A stretch of 64,000 nt of DNA from Tamilnaduibacter salinus (lineage in GTDB: Bacteria; Pseudomonadota; Gammaproteobacteria; Pseudomonadales; Oleiphilaceae), in assembly GCF_003096655.1 (NCBI RefSeq), contig NZ_QEKQ01000002.1, positions 372,001 to 436,000 of the forward strand, read 5' to 3'. The position numbers and the translations under genes were made by a program. Under the pieces are notes generated by a model. The model worked only from the letters and a program-made list of their open reading frames with translations. It made no database searches and had not been told where the DNA came from. Below, piece after piece: positions 17,213 through 26,235 of the stretch (positions within the stretch are counted from its first letter, which is position 1; every line of letters starts with the position of its first letter).

Positions 17213-18796
17213 GTGTCGGACAGCCCCACCCCAAAGATCATCGTACTATTCAGTTGGCACTCACAAAAGAATATTGCGCTGATCGAGCCACTGCTCCGAT
17301 ACCTCTCAGACAACTGCGGGCATCAGGTCCATGTCGTCACATCGGACGCCACGGGTAAGATCGGGCTTCTGAAGCAGGGATTCAGAGCGTACACCGTCAA
17401 CGAACTGCTCGTGCACTACCCTACGGAAAACGTGGTTGAAGACACTGTCCCTGATGGCGACCACACACCAATCGATCTGTCTCTCAATTGGTTATACACA
17501 CCCACCGATCCGCCTCAACTGCCACACCCCAAACGCGACCAATCGATCGGGTATTACCATTGGAAGAGAAGTCAACTGATCAGCGCCTACCGGGGTTTTC
17601 TGAACGACCTCGGGGCCAATGCGGTCATGACCTGGAATGGTGCTTTGCTGGTCACCGGCGCATTAGCCGACGCAGCGAAGGAACTTGGTCTGGAATCGTT
17701 CTACCTTGAGCGCGGGCTGCTCCCTCGTTCCCTGGTCTTTGATCCTTGTGGGGTGAATAACGAGAGCTCACTGGCCGGTGAAGGCTGGCTCTCAAACGCG
17801 CCACGGGAACCGGACGAGGCAGAGGTGAACGCCCTGAAAGCATACTGCAAGACGATAAAGACAACCGGACAGTCGATCGTCAACACGGCGAGTCAGCGTC
17901 AGGCCGAATCTGTCTATACGGAGCTGGATCTCGACCCGAGGCGACCGGTCGTGCTGCTCCCGCTGCAGATTGAGAGCGACAGCAACATCATCAATAATTC
18001 ACCGTTTTTCAAATCAATGGAGCGGTTGATTCAGGACGTGCGAGAGACCCTGTCCGATTCGGATGCTCAGCTCATCGTCAGGCCCCATCCGGAAGACCGC
18101 TTACGGCGGGACACCATTGAAGCGCTGTGCGAAGGCCCCGATGTGCGGTGCTGCTGGGACCTGTCGCTATCGTCTCTGCTGGACGTCACGCAGCTCGTTG
18201 TCGTGATCAACTCGACGGTCGGACTGGAAGCACTCATGCAGAACATTCCGGTCGTCGCACTGGGACGTTCCATCTACGATCGAAAGGGGTTCACACTCGA
18301 TCTGACAGAGGCAACTGCCCTTCCCCCGCTAATACATAGAGGGCTTCAGTCACCTCTGGAACCACATGCCCATTTCGGGTTCTGGCACTTCCTTTTCACA
18401 CTGATCACCCAGTCAAGCTTTTTCTTCGAAGATTCCAGACTCCCGGATGGGCGTGAATCGCTCAATCAGACCCTCGCGAATCTTCCAAAACGCACACCCT
18501 CAAACAGCCACTCATTATCACCGTCAGTGCAGATGGCCGAAACCAACGACATCCTCAAAATGTTAATCACCGGAACCAGTCAGGACCAGAGTCTCGTCAT
18601 CGGTTCTCTCGATACGGTTTTCGACGAGCTTCCCGAGGGTGTGAGCGTTCTTTCAAAACGCTCGGCTTTTACAAGGCTAGTAGCTTCACTACTTAGGCGT
18701 CATGATTATGTTATCTGGATGGAAATACCGTCAAATCGTTTATTAAGAGTACTATATATCCTACTCAGGGGTGACAGGAAGCTGGTTATAGGATAA
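17213..18796 (+). CDS. Capsule-polysaccharide synthesis-like protein (KpsC/KpsS-type glycosyltransferase fold)
   Basis: About 527 residues. Recognisable pieces are an N-terminal IIVLFSWHSQKN strand, the middle VMTWNGALL and YLERGLLP segments, and a C-terminal GT-B-like donor half with LLPLQIESDSNI, LIVRPHPEDRLRRD and VVVINSTVGLEALMQNIPVV. These are shared with Capsule_synth proteins that add Kdo linkers or assemble capsule chains. GTG 17213 is chosen because GGAGAAGG precedes it; a TTG at 17171 is in frame but lacks a site. The last 40 codons become AT-rich, which marks the edge of a low-GC patch. The acceptor is unknown. Confidence 0.72.
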   Translation: MSDSPTPKIIVLFSWHSQKNIALIEPLLRYLSDNCGHQVHVVTSDATGKIGLLKQGFRAYTVNELLVHYPTENVVEDTVPDGDHTPIDLSLNWLYTPTDPPQLPHPKRDQSIGYYHWKRSQLISAYRGFLNDLGANAVMTWNGALLVTGALADAAKELGLESFYLERGLLPRSLVFDPCGVNNESSLAGEGWLSNAPREPDEAEVNALKAYCKTIKTTGQSIVNTASQRQAESVYTELDLDPRRPVVLLPLQIESDSNIINNSPFFKSMERLIQDVRETLSDSDAQLIVRPHPEDRLRRDTIEALCEGPDVRCCWDLSLSSLLDVTQLVVVINSTVGLEALMQNIPVVALGRSIYDRKGFTLDLTEATALPPLIHRGLQSPLEPHAHFGFWHFLFTLITQSSFFFEDSRLPDGRESLNQTLANLPKRTPSNSHSLSPSVQMAETNDILKMLITGTSQDQSLVIGSLDTVFDELPEGVSVLSKRSAFTRLVASLLRRHDYVIWMEIPSNRLLRVLYILLRGDRKLVIG

Positions 18797-19019
18797 AACG
18801 TCGTGAACGAGTGTCGATTAGGGCTAAATCCGAAAATATTCTGATATCAGCGTTATTCACCACGAACAGAAAACTAAGTACTTTTTGACGGCTAGGCTAT
18901 ACAAAAACTTTAACAACGTGAGACCTCCACTTTTTAACGAGAAGGACCTACAAAAAAATAACATTAATTGACTGAAAATTATCACCTATGACTTTTTGAA
19001 ACCTAAGAAGGAAAGCCCA

Positions 19020-19733
19020 ATGAAAAGATATGTTATATCAACCCAAAGAAGCGGCTTGAACTGGCTTCGCTATAACATTGAGTATCACACAGGATTGAGA
19101 ACACCTGGAAAAGAGCTTCTGGTAAGCAAGGATACTCAGAAAGAATCCTGCTTTATCCGATCCCACGACCCTATGGGTGTTAGCTACACCAGATCACAAT
19201 ACCTAAAAGAGGTATTTTCATTATCTAAAAAAATAAGTGATTCTGCATGGAACATCATAAACCCACAACGGACAAAAAATGATGTCGTCATACTGTTGCT
19301 AAGAGATTATAGAGAAGTTTTCGTTAGAACAGCTAATAAAAATTACCGAAAATTTGACGTCTACCTGTCGAACATACGCTTCCTGAACAAAGCAAACACC
19401 AATAGAAAAAAGGTATTTTATTACGAAGATTTTGTTAAGAACCCTGAGACCATGAGTGAAATGCTCTCTTTTTTACAGCTTCCCGAAACTGAGGGTGACC
19501 ATTTAAGCCTGGACAATATCTCCAACACCTGGGATAAGAAAGCCGCTGCCAGCGTTGATAAATATTCTGTCAATCAAGCTGCCGGAGGCGGCGCCATGAC
19601 AAAAAACAATCGATATGATTTCAAACATCATCAACAAGAATTAAACCAAGAAGAGCTTGATAGTCTGGACAGATACATAAATGACTCTTTGACGGATTCA
19701 GAGTTAAGTTATCTTTTTCGTTATCGGAGTTAG
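19020..19733 (+). CDS. Sulfotransferase-like protein, AT-rich
   Basis: About 237 residues. The 5'-phosphosulfate loop reads YVISTQRSGLNWLRYNI at 4-20, the 3'-phosphate region VVILLLRDYREVFVRT, and YYEDFVKNPETMSEML follows, so the PAPS-binding core is complete although short. ATG 19020 has AAGAAGGAAA upstream; a TTG at 18996 is less likely. Strongly AT-rich compared with the neighbours, as is the 223-base spacer before it, in which I see no other feature: probably imported. It ends in a 4-base overlap with the convergent flippase gene. Confidence 0.78.
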   Translation: MKRYVISTQRSGLNWLRYNIEYHTGLRTPGKELLVSKDTQKESCFIRSHDPMGVSYTRSQYLKEVFSLSKKISDSAWNIINPQRTKNDVVILLLRDYREVFVRTANKNYRKFDVYLSNIRFLNKANTNRKKVFYYEDFVKNPETMSEMLSFLQLPETEGDHLSLDNISNTWDKKAAASVDKYSVNQAAGGGAMTKNNRYDFKHHQQELNQEELDSLDRYINDSLTDSELSYLFRYRS

Positions 19734-21169
19734 TTGTTTCTTGTTAGAGGAATAGCGTCCCGGATTTCAAAGTATAGCGGGTTTCGGAAAATACCGAGCG
19801 TTCCCAACCAAACAAACGGGGTTGTTAGCGCTAAGAGGAGCACGACCGTAACCGGAGGTGTTGCCTGGAATGAAACGACTTGACTCCAAGCCCAAGTTGT
19901 TCCCATGCAAGACATTAGAGTAGCCACATTTCCTATCCAGGATCTAAAAAAATAGATTAAATTCAGCCCTGTCACTTTCCAAAGGAGAACCGACGTAAAA
20001 ATAACATCAACAACACCAGTCGCAAGAAAACTCACCGCAACTGCCTGTAGGCCATAGGGATACGCCAGTAATATGAGAGGTATCAGAATAAAAAATGGCA
20101 ATGCCTCTCTTAACAACATCAGATCTTCTCGCCCCGAGCCCATAAGAAGCTCTCTGGAGAACCAGTGAACACTGCGGCACATAGCCCATATCGCTACAAT
20201 TGATGCCAGAGGTGCCGCCGCGTCCCATTGATCTCCGAAGAACAGCCGAATTGTTGGCAAACTGGCGATACTTCCCACACCGAGAATCGGGACAACAAAA
20301 GCACCTAGCATAACACTTGCTCTGGTGTACGCTTCCAAAAGATTACCACCCTCCCTCCGAACTTGGCTGAGGTACGGAAAAGCAACCGGTTGAACGCCCT
20401 TTATAACCGTTTGTGACACAAACTCGATAAATCCCAACCCTCTGGAAAACATCGCAACATCACGAGTAGATCCTGCTTTTCCGATGATCATATCTGGAGC
20501 AGCGACTGTCGCCCTACGAATAAGAAAAGTCAGGGAGTTGAAAATACCAATCCTCGCTATCGGCTTCAGGTTTCTAAATGAAGGCCAATACTGCATCAGA
20601 TACGGGCGATACAAGCAGAAAATCAGGAACTGGCTTAGAGGATTCAGGAGCTGGCCAACGGCTAATGACCAAAAGCTGAACCCGGAAAGAACCATCCCGA
20701 TCGTTGTGGCCGACGAAATTATGCTTGATGCAGCCAATATCCGAAATTGATGTTTAAAACATAGGTTTCGCGCCAACAGCGTCATCGGAATGCTGATGTA
20801 AGGAGCAATGAAGAAACTGATTGATAATATAGCGAAGATCCACCCAAGCTCGCTCAATTCGTAGAAACGTGCTGCAGGCAAAGCACTCAGCAGAACCAGC
20901 AAGCCCATAGACCAGGAAACGATTAGCGTCAGCCCGAGCGTTGAGCGCACCTTGGCGGGCGTGATTTCAGACTCCCGGATCAGATACGCCCCCGCTCCCA
21001 GGAGACGGATTTCCGCCATCACCATGACGATGGCGCTGGCGATGGCAAATGTGCCGATCTCCTCCGGCGTGAGCAGCCTCGCCACCACCATCGTCGTCCC
21101 AAGACCGATGAACCGCATGAAGAAGCGGGCCAATGCCGAATAGATAACCGCCGCTCGAACCGTTCCCAT
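19730..21169 (-). CDS. Oligosaccharide flippase (Wzx-like, MOP superfamily)
   Basis: About 480 residues with 12-14 predicted membrane helices. The start (RFIGLGTTMVVARLLTPEEIGTFAIA) is the classic N-terminus of Wzx/MviN-like polysaccharide flippases. It should turn the undecaprenyl-linked repeat unit to the periplasmic face. The ATG at 21169 lies 6 bases beyond the stop of the upstream glycosyltransferase; an in-frame TTG at 21190 would overlap that gene and has no ribosome site. It is the last gene of the long minus-strand EPS run. Confidence 0.86.
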   Translation of the reverse strand: MGTVRAAVIYSALARFFMRFIGLGTTMVVARLLTPEEIGTFAIASAIVMVMAEIRLLGAGAYLIRESEITPAKVRSTLGLTLIVSWSMGLLVLLSALPAARFYELSELGWIFAILSISFFIAPYISIPMTLLARNLCFKHQFRILAASSIISSATTIGMVLSGFSFWSLAVGQLLNPLSQFLIFCLYRPYLMQYWPSFRNLKPIARIGIFNSLTFLIRRATVAAPDMIIGKAGSTRDVAMFSRGLGFIEFVSQTVIKGVQPVAFPYLSQVRREGGNLLEAYTRASVMLGAFVVPILGVGSIASLPTIRLFFGDQWDAAAPLASIVAIWAMCRSVHWFSRELLMGSGREDLMLLREALPFFILIPLILLAYPYGLQAVAVSFLATGVVDVIFTSVLLWKVTGLNLIYFFRSWIGNVATLMSCMGTTWAWSQVVSFQATPPVTVVLLLALTTPFVWLGTLGIFRNPLYFEIRDAIPLTRNN

Positions 21170-21174
21170 AGAGC

Positions 21175-22323
21175 TCAGCGCCCCAGACAACGCTGGTAAC
21201 AGCGACGGTAGGCATCCGTCATGACCTCGACGGAAAAACGATGATTAAAGGTCTGTTTCGCCGTGGCCGACAGGGACTGCTGAAGCGCGGGGTCCGAAAC
21301 GATGTCCTCAAGCGCCTGCGCCATCGGCTCCGGTTCCTCAGTCGGTACGAGCATTCCGTCCTGCCTGTGAGTGACGATTTCCGGGTTACCGCCGACATCG
21401 GTGACCACCGGCGGAATGCCAAGGCTCATCGCTTCCAGTAAGGTCATGGATGTGCCCTCGGTGTGGGACGACAGCAGAAAGACATCCATTGCCTGCAAAT
21501 AGGTTGAGGGCCTGGACTGGAATCCGGTAAAAATGACCTGATCGGAAACCGCCAATTCCTGAGCATAGGCCTCCAGCATGCTGCGATCCGGCCCGTCGCC
21601 CACCAGAAGCAGCCAACTGTCCGGATGTTGCTGGTGAAATTGCTGAAACGCCCCAAGCATCATGCGTTGATTCTTGACGGGATCGAGACGGGACACCGTC
21701 CCGAGAACCGTATCGGACGCCGGAATACCAAGCTCACGTCGCAGCTCTGCTGCGCCAGCCGCGTCCGGATCAAACCCCTGAATGCCATTGTAGATAACGT
21801 CGATCCGGCGCCGGGGCATGAACTCATACTCAACCAACGCCTCGCGGGTCGCTTGCGAAATGGCCACCAGCGCCGGTGTCAGTCGCGCCATCAATGGGTT
21901 GATCCATCGTGCCTTGTATCGATAGCGGTCCGGGTGGAAACGGCCATGTTCTGTAAAGATAACCCGGGCGCGGAGCCCCAATGACGCAAGCCATCCATAG
22001 AAGAACGGCGTGTACTGGTGGCAATGAACAAGGTCGATCCCACCTCTCCGTATGATCCTTCGAAGCCGCCATGCGAGCCTGATGTCCAAACCCTGTCCCC
22101 GTGACAGCGTGTGGACAGTCACCCCTTCGGACTGCAACTGCTGACCCATTTCTCCGACAAAGCCATCAATACAAACGATCTCGTTACGATACGCGTCGAC
22201 AGGCAGGTTCTGAATCAACTGGCGTATCACCTGCTCGGTTCCGCCAAACCCCATGTTGAACGTGACGTGGAGAACACCCGTTTTTCGGTAGCGCGCGCGA
22301 TCATCTTGTCTGGAAACCACCAA
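21175..22323 (-). CDS. Glycosyltransferase family 4
   Basis: 382-residue GT-B enzyme. The acceptor half begins VLHVTFNMGFGGTEQVI; the donor half contains GTVSRLDPVKNQRMML, LLVGDGPDRSML and the retaining-GT E-x7-E motif in EGTSMTLLEAM. It resembles exosortase-associated sugar transferases, but I cannot separate it from other GT4 enzymes. TTG start at 22323 follows the upstream TGA directly and has GGGGGAAGGA seven bases before it. Tight packing indicates one operon with the flippase and the transglutaminase-like gene. Confidence 0.85.
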   Translation of the reverse strand: MVVSRQDDRARYRKTGVLHVTFNMGFGGTEQVIRQLIQNLPVDAYRNEIVCIDGFVGEMGQQLQSEGVTVHTLSRGQGLDIRLAWRLRRIIRRGGIDLVHCHQYTPFFYGWLASLGLRARVIFTEHGRFHPDRYRYKARWINPLMARLTPALVAISQATREALVEYEFMPRRRIDVIYNGIQGFDPDAAGAAELRRELGIPASDTVLGTVSRLDPVKNQRMMLGAFQQFHQQHPDSWLLLVGDGPDRSMLEAYAQELAVSDQVIFTGFQSRPSTYLQAMDVFLLSSHTEGTSMTLLEAMSLGIPPVVTDVGGNPEIVTHRQDGMLVPTEEPEPMAQALEDIVSDPALQQSLSATAKQTFNHRFSVEVMTDAYRRCYQRCLGR

Positions 22324-23178
22324 TCAGCTGTCCTTCCCCCGCAAAAAGTAAAATCCAACTAATCCGAAAATCACAAGTAGTACGGGAATCAACCATTTGA
22401 AAATATATGTTGCATACTCAAACCAATACCGTTTTGTCATGAAATGATAGGTGTCATCGAATATCGAGTAAGGCGTTTTATATATATCTACAAGATTTTC
22501 TACCTCTTTCTCAGAGTACCCTTTTTCATAATAAACATTTTTTATTTTTTGAGGATCAGAGACAAGCACCTCTAATGATCTTCCTATCACTACCCCAAAA
22601 TCCGGATCCAAAAGAAAATGACGACCGTTCTCATCTTTATACTCAACGATAACATGCCCTTTAAAGGATACAATCCTATTAGACACACCGAATTTATCTA
22701 AAATAGAGGAAAGAACCATCGATGCATCACCACATATCCCTATCCCTCGCTCAATGCTTCGTTCATAATCAGCAAAATGGTACCTATTAAATTGAGGAAG
22801 CGAGGAGAATTCACCTATTGCATACAAATATGGATTCTCCCATAAAGGAATGAGCTGCCTATATTCATAAGGGTCCACCCTAAACCATTTTGGATGAACC
22901 AGGCTTTTATTAACAATATAATTTGCCTTCTCTGCCAAATCTGAGTACGACTTTTTTTCTTTTAAATTCTCTATTTTTTCGATCGATTTTTCATAACTCC
23001 AAACATTATCAGGAACAAAACGCAGTAACTGAGAGTCACTTCCAAGATCGGGCTTTCTGATACTTTGACTCAAGCCATAGACATTCACCCCCAACAACAC
23101 AAAACCAACAACAAAGAGGGATACGCATAGCCTATAAAGCCATTTTGACCTAAAAAAAACCCGACTCCCCTTTCCCAT
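22324..23178 (-). CDS. Membrane-anchored transglutaminase-like (cysteine protease fold) protein
   Basis: 284 residues: a membrane helix at about 14-36, a soluble domain of about 210 residues, and a second helix at about 258-278. The soluble part carries a Cys-His-Asp set in the order and spacing of the transglutaminase-like superfamily: GIGICGDAS (Cys149), SFKGHVIVEY (His175) and HFLLDPDFG (Asp191). With an N-in signal-anchor topology the domain would be periplasmic. Members of this superfamily cleave, crosslink or amidate peptides. It sits between asnB and a glycosyltransferase and is much more AT-rich than either. A role in processing or crosslinking an EPS-linked protein or peptide is inference. 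Confidence 0.75.
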   Translation of the reverse strand: MGKGSRVFFRSKWLYRLCVSLFVVGFVLLGVNVYGLSQSIRKPDLGSDSQLLRFVPDNVWSYEKSIEKIENLKEKKSYSDLAEKANYIVNKSLVHPKWFRVDPYEYRQLIPLWENPYLYAIGEFSSLPQFNRYHFADYERSIERGIGICGDASMVLSSILDKFGVSNRIVSFKGHVIVEYKDENGRHFLLDPDFGVVIGRSLEVLVSDPQKIKNVYYEKGYSEKEVENLVDIYKTPYSIFDDTYHFMTKRYWFEYATYIFKWLIPVLLVIFGLVGFYFLRGKDS

Positions 23179-23180
23179 AT

Positions 23181-25070
23181 CTACCCTCCGTAATTATCAA
23201 ACCACAATGAAAATGCAATCAATGTCCACAATTCTTGAGTGTATCGATCACTTCCGTTTACATGACGCTCCCAAAGGGTTCTAACTTCAGGCATACGAAA
23301 AAAATCACCTAGTCCACCTTTCTCAGTAGTCAGTATAAGCTCGGCTAGTGGACGGATCTCTGTGCGAAGCCATTCCGCCAGCGGCACCGAAAACCCCATC
23401 TTTTTACGATACAGCGTTTCGTCGGTGAGGCGGCCCTCAAAGGCCTTTTTCAGCAGATACTTGCCTTCGGAACCACGCAGTTTCAGCTGTGAGGGAACGC
23501 TCGCTGCGTATTCAACGACGCGATAGTCCAATAGCGGCGCCCGGGTTTCAAGCGAATGGGCCATGCTCATCCGGTCCACTTTAACCAGAATGTCGCCGGG
23601 CAAATAGGTTTTGAAATCCGAATAAAGCACCCGTGACAGGTGATCATCGGTGTCCGCGCGGCGGTAATGATACCGGGTCAAATCGGCCGGATCGTAACCG
23701 TCCGTGTCGCGCCTGAGTGCCGGGCCGGCGATGTAATCCCAGACGGCGGGGTCGCAGAACCGATTGCTGATATAGAACCCGGTTGCCGGATCACAGGCCA
23801 GCGTATTGAGCAGCGACCGGGCACGACGAAACACCGGTTGCCGGAAACGCCCCGCCATCCCGGCAAGCCCCGGAAAAAGAACGCTCCTTGCCCAATGCGG
23901 GAAACAGCGGCGCAATCGGTTTTCAAGCGCGTCGACACGATACTTCCCGTAGCCCGCAAAATTTTCATCGCCACCGTCTCCGGCCAGTGCCACCGTCACC
24001 TGCTGCCTGGCAAGCTGCGACACGTAATAGGTCGGGATGAATGACGGGTCGGCAAACGGTTCGTCAAAATAGCGGGCGATCTCGGTGAGATGGTCGGAAA
24101 CGGTTTCCCGAACGGTAAATTCATGGTGATTGGTCCCGTACTGTCTGGCGACTTTCTCCGCATACGTCACCTCATCGAACCGTTCCGAATCAAACCCAAT
24201 GGAGCACGTCGTCACCGGCTCCGGCGACTGAGAGGCCATCAGGTCGACAATGGCACTGGAATCGACACCACCGCTCAGGAACGCCCCGACGGGCACGTCA
24301 CTCACCAGACGCAACCGGACGGCGTCCGCGAGTGTGTCACGGAGCCCTTCCGCCCACTCCGATTCCGTTCTGGAATCAGACTCACGAAACCGCACATCCC
24401 AGTACCGATGAGTCTCGACCTCGCGATCGGTCACCCACATCCAGTGCCCGGGCGCCAGTTTGTGCACATCGCGATAGATACTCTTGGGGTCCGGCACGTA
24501 CTGGTAAAAGAAGAAATCCTTGATCGCATCCGGCCGCAGGGTTGTCGTCACAAAAGGCGCCTGCTGAAGCGCCTTGATCTCTGATGCGAAAGCAAACTGG
24601 CCGCTCTGCCGATAGTAGTAGAGCGGCTTCTTGCCAAGCCGGTCCCTGGCCAGGAATAGCCGACGGTCCTGTGTATCCCAGATGGCGATGGCAAACATTC
24701 CGTTCAGGTCCTGCAGGCAATCCGGTCCACGCCGCTCAAACAGTTCCAGGAGCACTTCGGTATCGGTGTGGGTACGAAACGAGACGCCTTCCGCCACCAG
24801 AGCGGTTTTCAGATCGGGGAAATTGTAGATCTCCCCGTTGAAGACAATGACATAGCGACCGGAGGCGGAGACCATGGGCTGGTTGCCCGCTTCGCTCAGG
24901 TCAAGAATACTGAGACGCCGGTGGGATAACCCGACACCGTCATCCAGATACACGCCCCCGGCATCCGGCCCCCGGTGCCGGATCGCCTGCCCCATGGCCT
25001 CCAGCCAGTCGCGGTGCGCGTCGCGGTTGGGTGTGTCATTTGTCCTGAGGAATCCGGCAATGCCACACAT
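23181..25070 (-). CDS. asnB: Asparagine synthase (glutamine-hydrolysing) family amidotransferase
   Basis: 629 residues. Class-II glutaminase domain with the nucleophile Cys2 (MCGIAGF) and RHRGPD, FNGEIYN, DTEVLLEL; C-terminal ATP-pyrophosphatase domain with the P-loop FLSGGVDSSAI. The ATG codon immediately precedes Cys, which fixes the start. AsnB-like amidotransferases are a regular part of exosortase EPS loci (the exosortase A-associated amidotransferase group), where they are thought to amidate a uronic acid or make a modified sugar, rather than serve general asparagine supply. Neighbours abut on both sides with 1-2 bases. Confidence 0.9.
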   Translation of the reverse strand: MCGIAGFLRTNDTPNRDAHRDWLEAMGQAIRHRGPDAGGVYLDDGVGLSHRRLSILDLSEAGNQPMVSASGRYVIVFNGEIYNFPDLKTALVAEGVSFRTHTDTEVLLELFERRGPDCLQDLNGMFAIAIWDTQDRRLFLARDRLGKKPLYYYRQSGQFAFASEIKALQQAPFVTTTLRPDAIKDFFFYQYVPDPKSIYRDVHKLAPGHWMWVTDREVETHRYWDVRFRESDSRTESEWAEGLRDTLADAVRLRLVSDVPVGAFLSGGVDSSAIVDLMASQSPEPVTTCSIGFDSERFDEVTYAEKVARQYGTNHHEFTVRETVSDHLTEIARYFDEPFADPSFIPTYYVSQLARQQVTVALAGDGGDENFAGYGKYRVDALENRLRRCFPHWARSVLFPGLAGMAGRFRQPVFRRARSLLNTLACDPATGFYISNRFCDPAVWDYIAGPALRRDTDGYDPADLTRYHYRRADTDDHLSRVLYSDFKTYLPGDILVKVDRMSMAHSLETRAPLLDYRVVEYAASVPSQLKLRGSEGKYLLKKAFEGRLTDETLYRKKMGFSVPLAEWLRTEIRPLAELILTTEKGGLGDFFRMPEVRTLWERHVNGSDRYTQELWTLIAFSLWFDNYGG

Positions 25071-25071
25071 A

Positions 25072-26235
25072 TCAGGAGACGACTCCCTGAGCCGCAGGCG
25101 CGGTCAGACGGCCCTGATCCCGCAGCTCCCGAAACAACTGTTCATACTCCAATGCCATTCGGCGGGCGGAATACTCTTCCTCGATCAGCTGTCGAGCCGC
25201 CCTGGAACGCGCTGACGCCGCCCGTGAATCCTCCAGAACCGCTTCAAAACACTGGCTCAACCCCACATCATCACCATGTTGAACGGACAGACCGGTAACG
25301 CCCTGTTCAATCAACAGGTCGACACCCGGAATGTCGTAGGCGACGACCGGCGTGCCCACGGCCATCGCTTCCATCATGCAGCGGGGAATGCCCTCCAGAG
25401 CCGAAGTCATGGCAAACACATCAAACTGCCGTAACAACCTCAGCCGGTCCGCCCGGAATCCCGCAAAGTGGATCGCCTGACCACTGGCCATTGATTGGGC
25501 CACTGCCTCAAGCTCGGATCGTTCACTGCCGTCGCCGACAAGCACAAGCTGACTTTCCGGGCATTTGGCGTGGAATCGGTCAAAGGCGCTCAGCAGATGC
25601 CGAAGGCCCTTTCTCGGAATCATCTGCCCGATATAGCCAATCGTAAAGCAACCTCGCTTTTTGAGGTCATGTTCTCCAACATCGGCCGCAAGCGCTTCGT
25701 CTATTTCCTTCAGATCAACCCCATTCTGGATCATCCGGGTTCTTTCGGCAGGAACCTTCAGGCGTTGCATGTCCCGTTGCAGCGCTTCAGACAGTGGCGC
25801 CACCGCATTAAAGTATCGAAGGAGGAATGAACCTGCCCCGATGAAGAGCTGCATCTTCAAACCAGCACTGGTTGGAAATCCGTGGGGTGTGCTGACGCAG
25901 GGGATGCCCGCTTTTCGGGCCGCGATCCACCCAACGATGTCGGACTTGTAGCCGTGCGTGTGCAGAACATCGATTTTTCTATCGCGAATAACCCGGCTCA
26001 GCCGATCAATGGCCCGCCAATCGAAGCGGCCATTCATTGCGACGCGGCTGATCTCGCCCTTCTCGTCAGGCCAGTAGTCCAGAAAGGTCAGATCCTGCCC
26101 CCCGCCTTCATCAGTGACAGCCAGAGACGACGTGACATGCTCTGAATCCAGATTATTGACCAGGGCAAGAATCCACCGCTCGGCCCCATAGAAGCCGGCC
26201 GGGGTAATAAACTGAAGAACGCGTACCGGTTTCAA
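25072..26235 (-). CDS. Glycosyltransferase family 4
   Basis: 387-residue GT-B enzyme. N-terminal VLQFITPAGFYGAERWI; DVLHTHGYKSDI and CVSTPHGF in the acceptor half; IGYIGQMIPRKGLRHLL, LVLVGDGSERSEL and the E-x7-E motif EGIPRCMMEAM in the donor half. The start is TTG at 26235 with GAGGAGGG close upstream, and its TTGA overlaps the stop codon of the upstream ligase gene. It probably adds one sugar of the repeat unit. Confidence 0.86.
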   Translation of the reverse strand: MKPVRVLQFITPAGFYGAERWILALVNNLDSEHVTSSLAVTDEGGGQDLTFLDYWPDEKGEISRVAMNGRFDWRAIDRLSRVIRDRKIDVLHTHGYKSDIVGWIAARKAGIPCVSTPHGFPTSAGLKMQLFIGAGSFLLRYFNAVAPLSEALQRDMQRLKVPAERTRMIQNGVDLKEIDEALAADVGEHDLKKRGCFTIGYIGQMIPRKGLRHLLSAFDRFHAKCPESQLVLVGDGSERSELEAVAQSMASGQAIHFAGFRADRLRLLRQFDVFAMTSALEGIPRCMMEAMAVGTPVVAYDIPGVDLLIEQGVTGLSVQHGDDVGLSQCFEAVLEDSRAASARSRAARQLIEEEYSARRMALEYEQLFRELRDQGRLTAPAAQGVVS

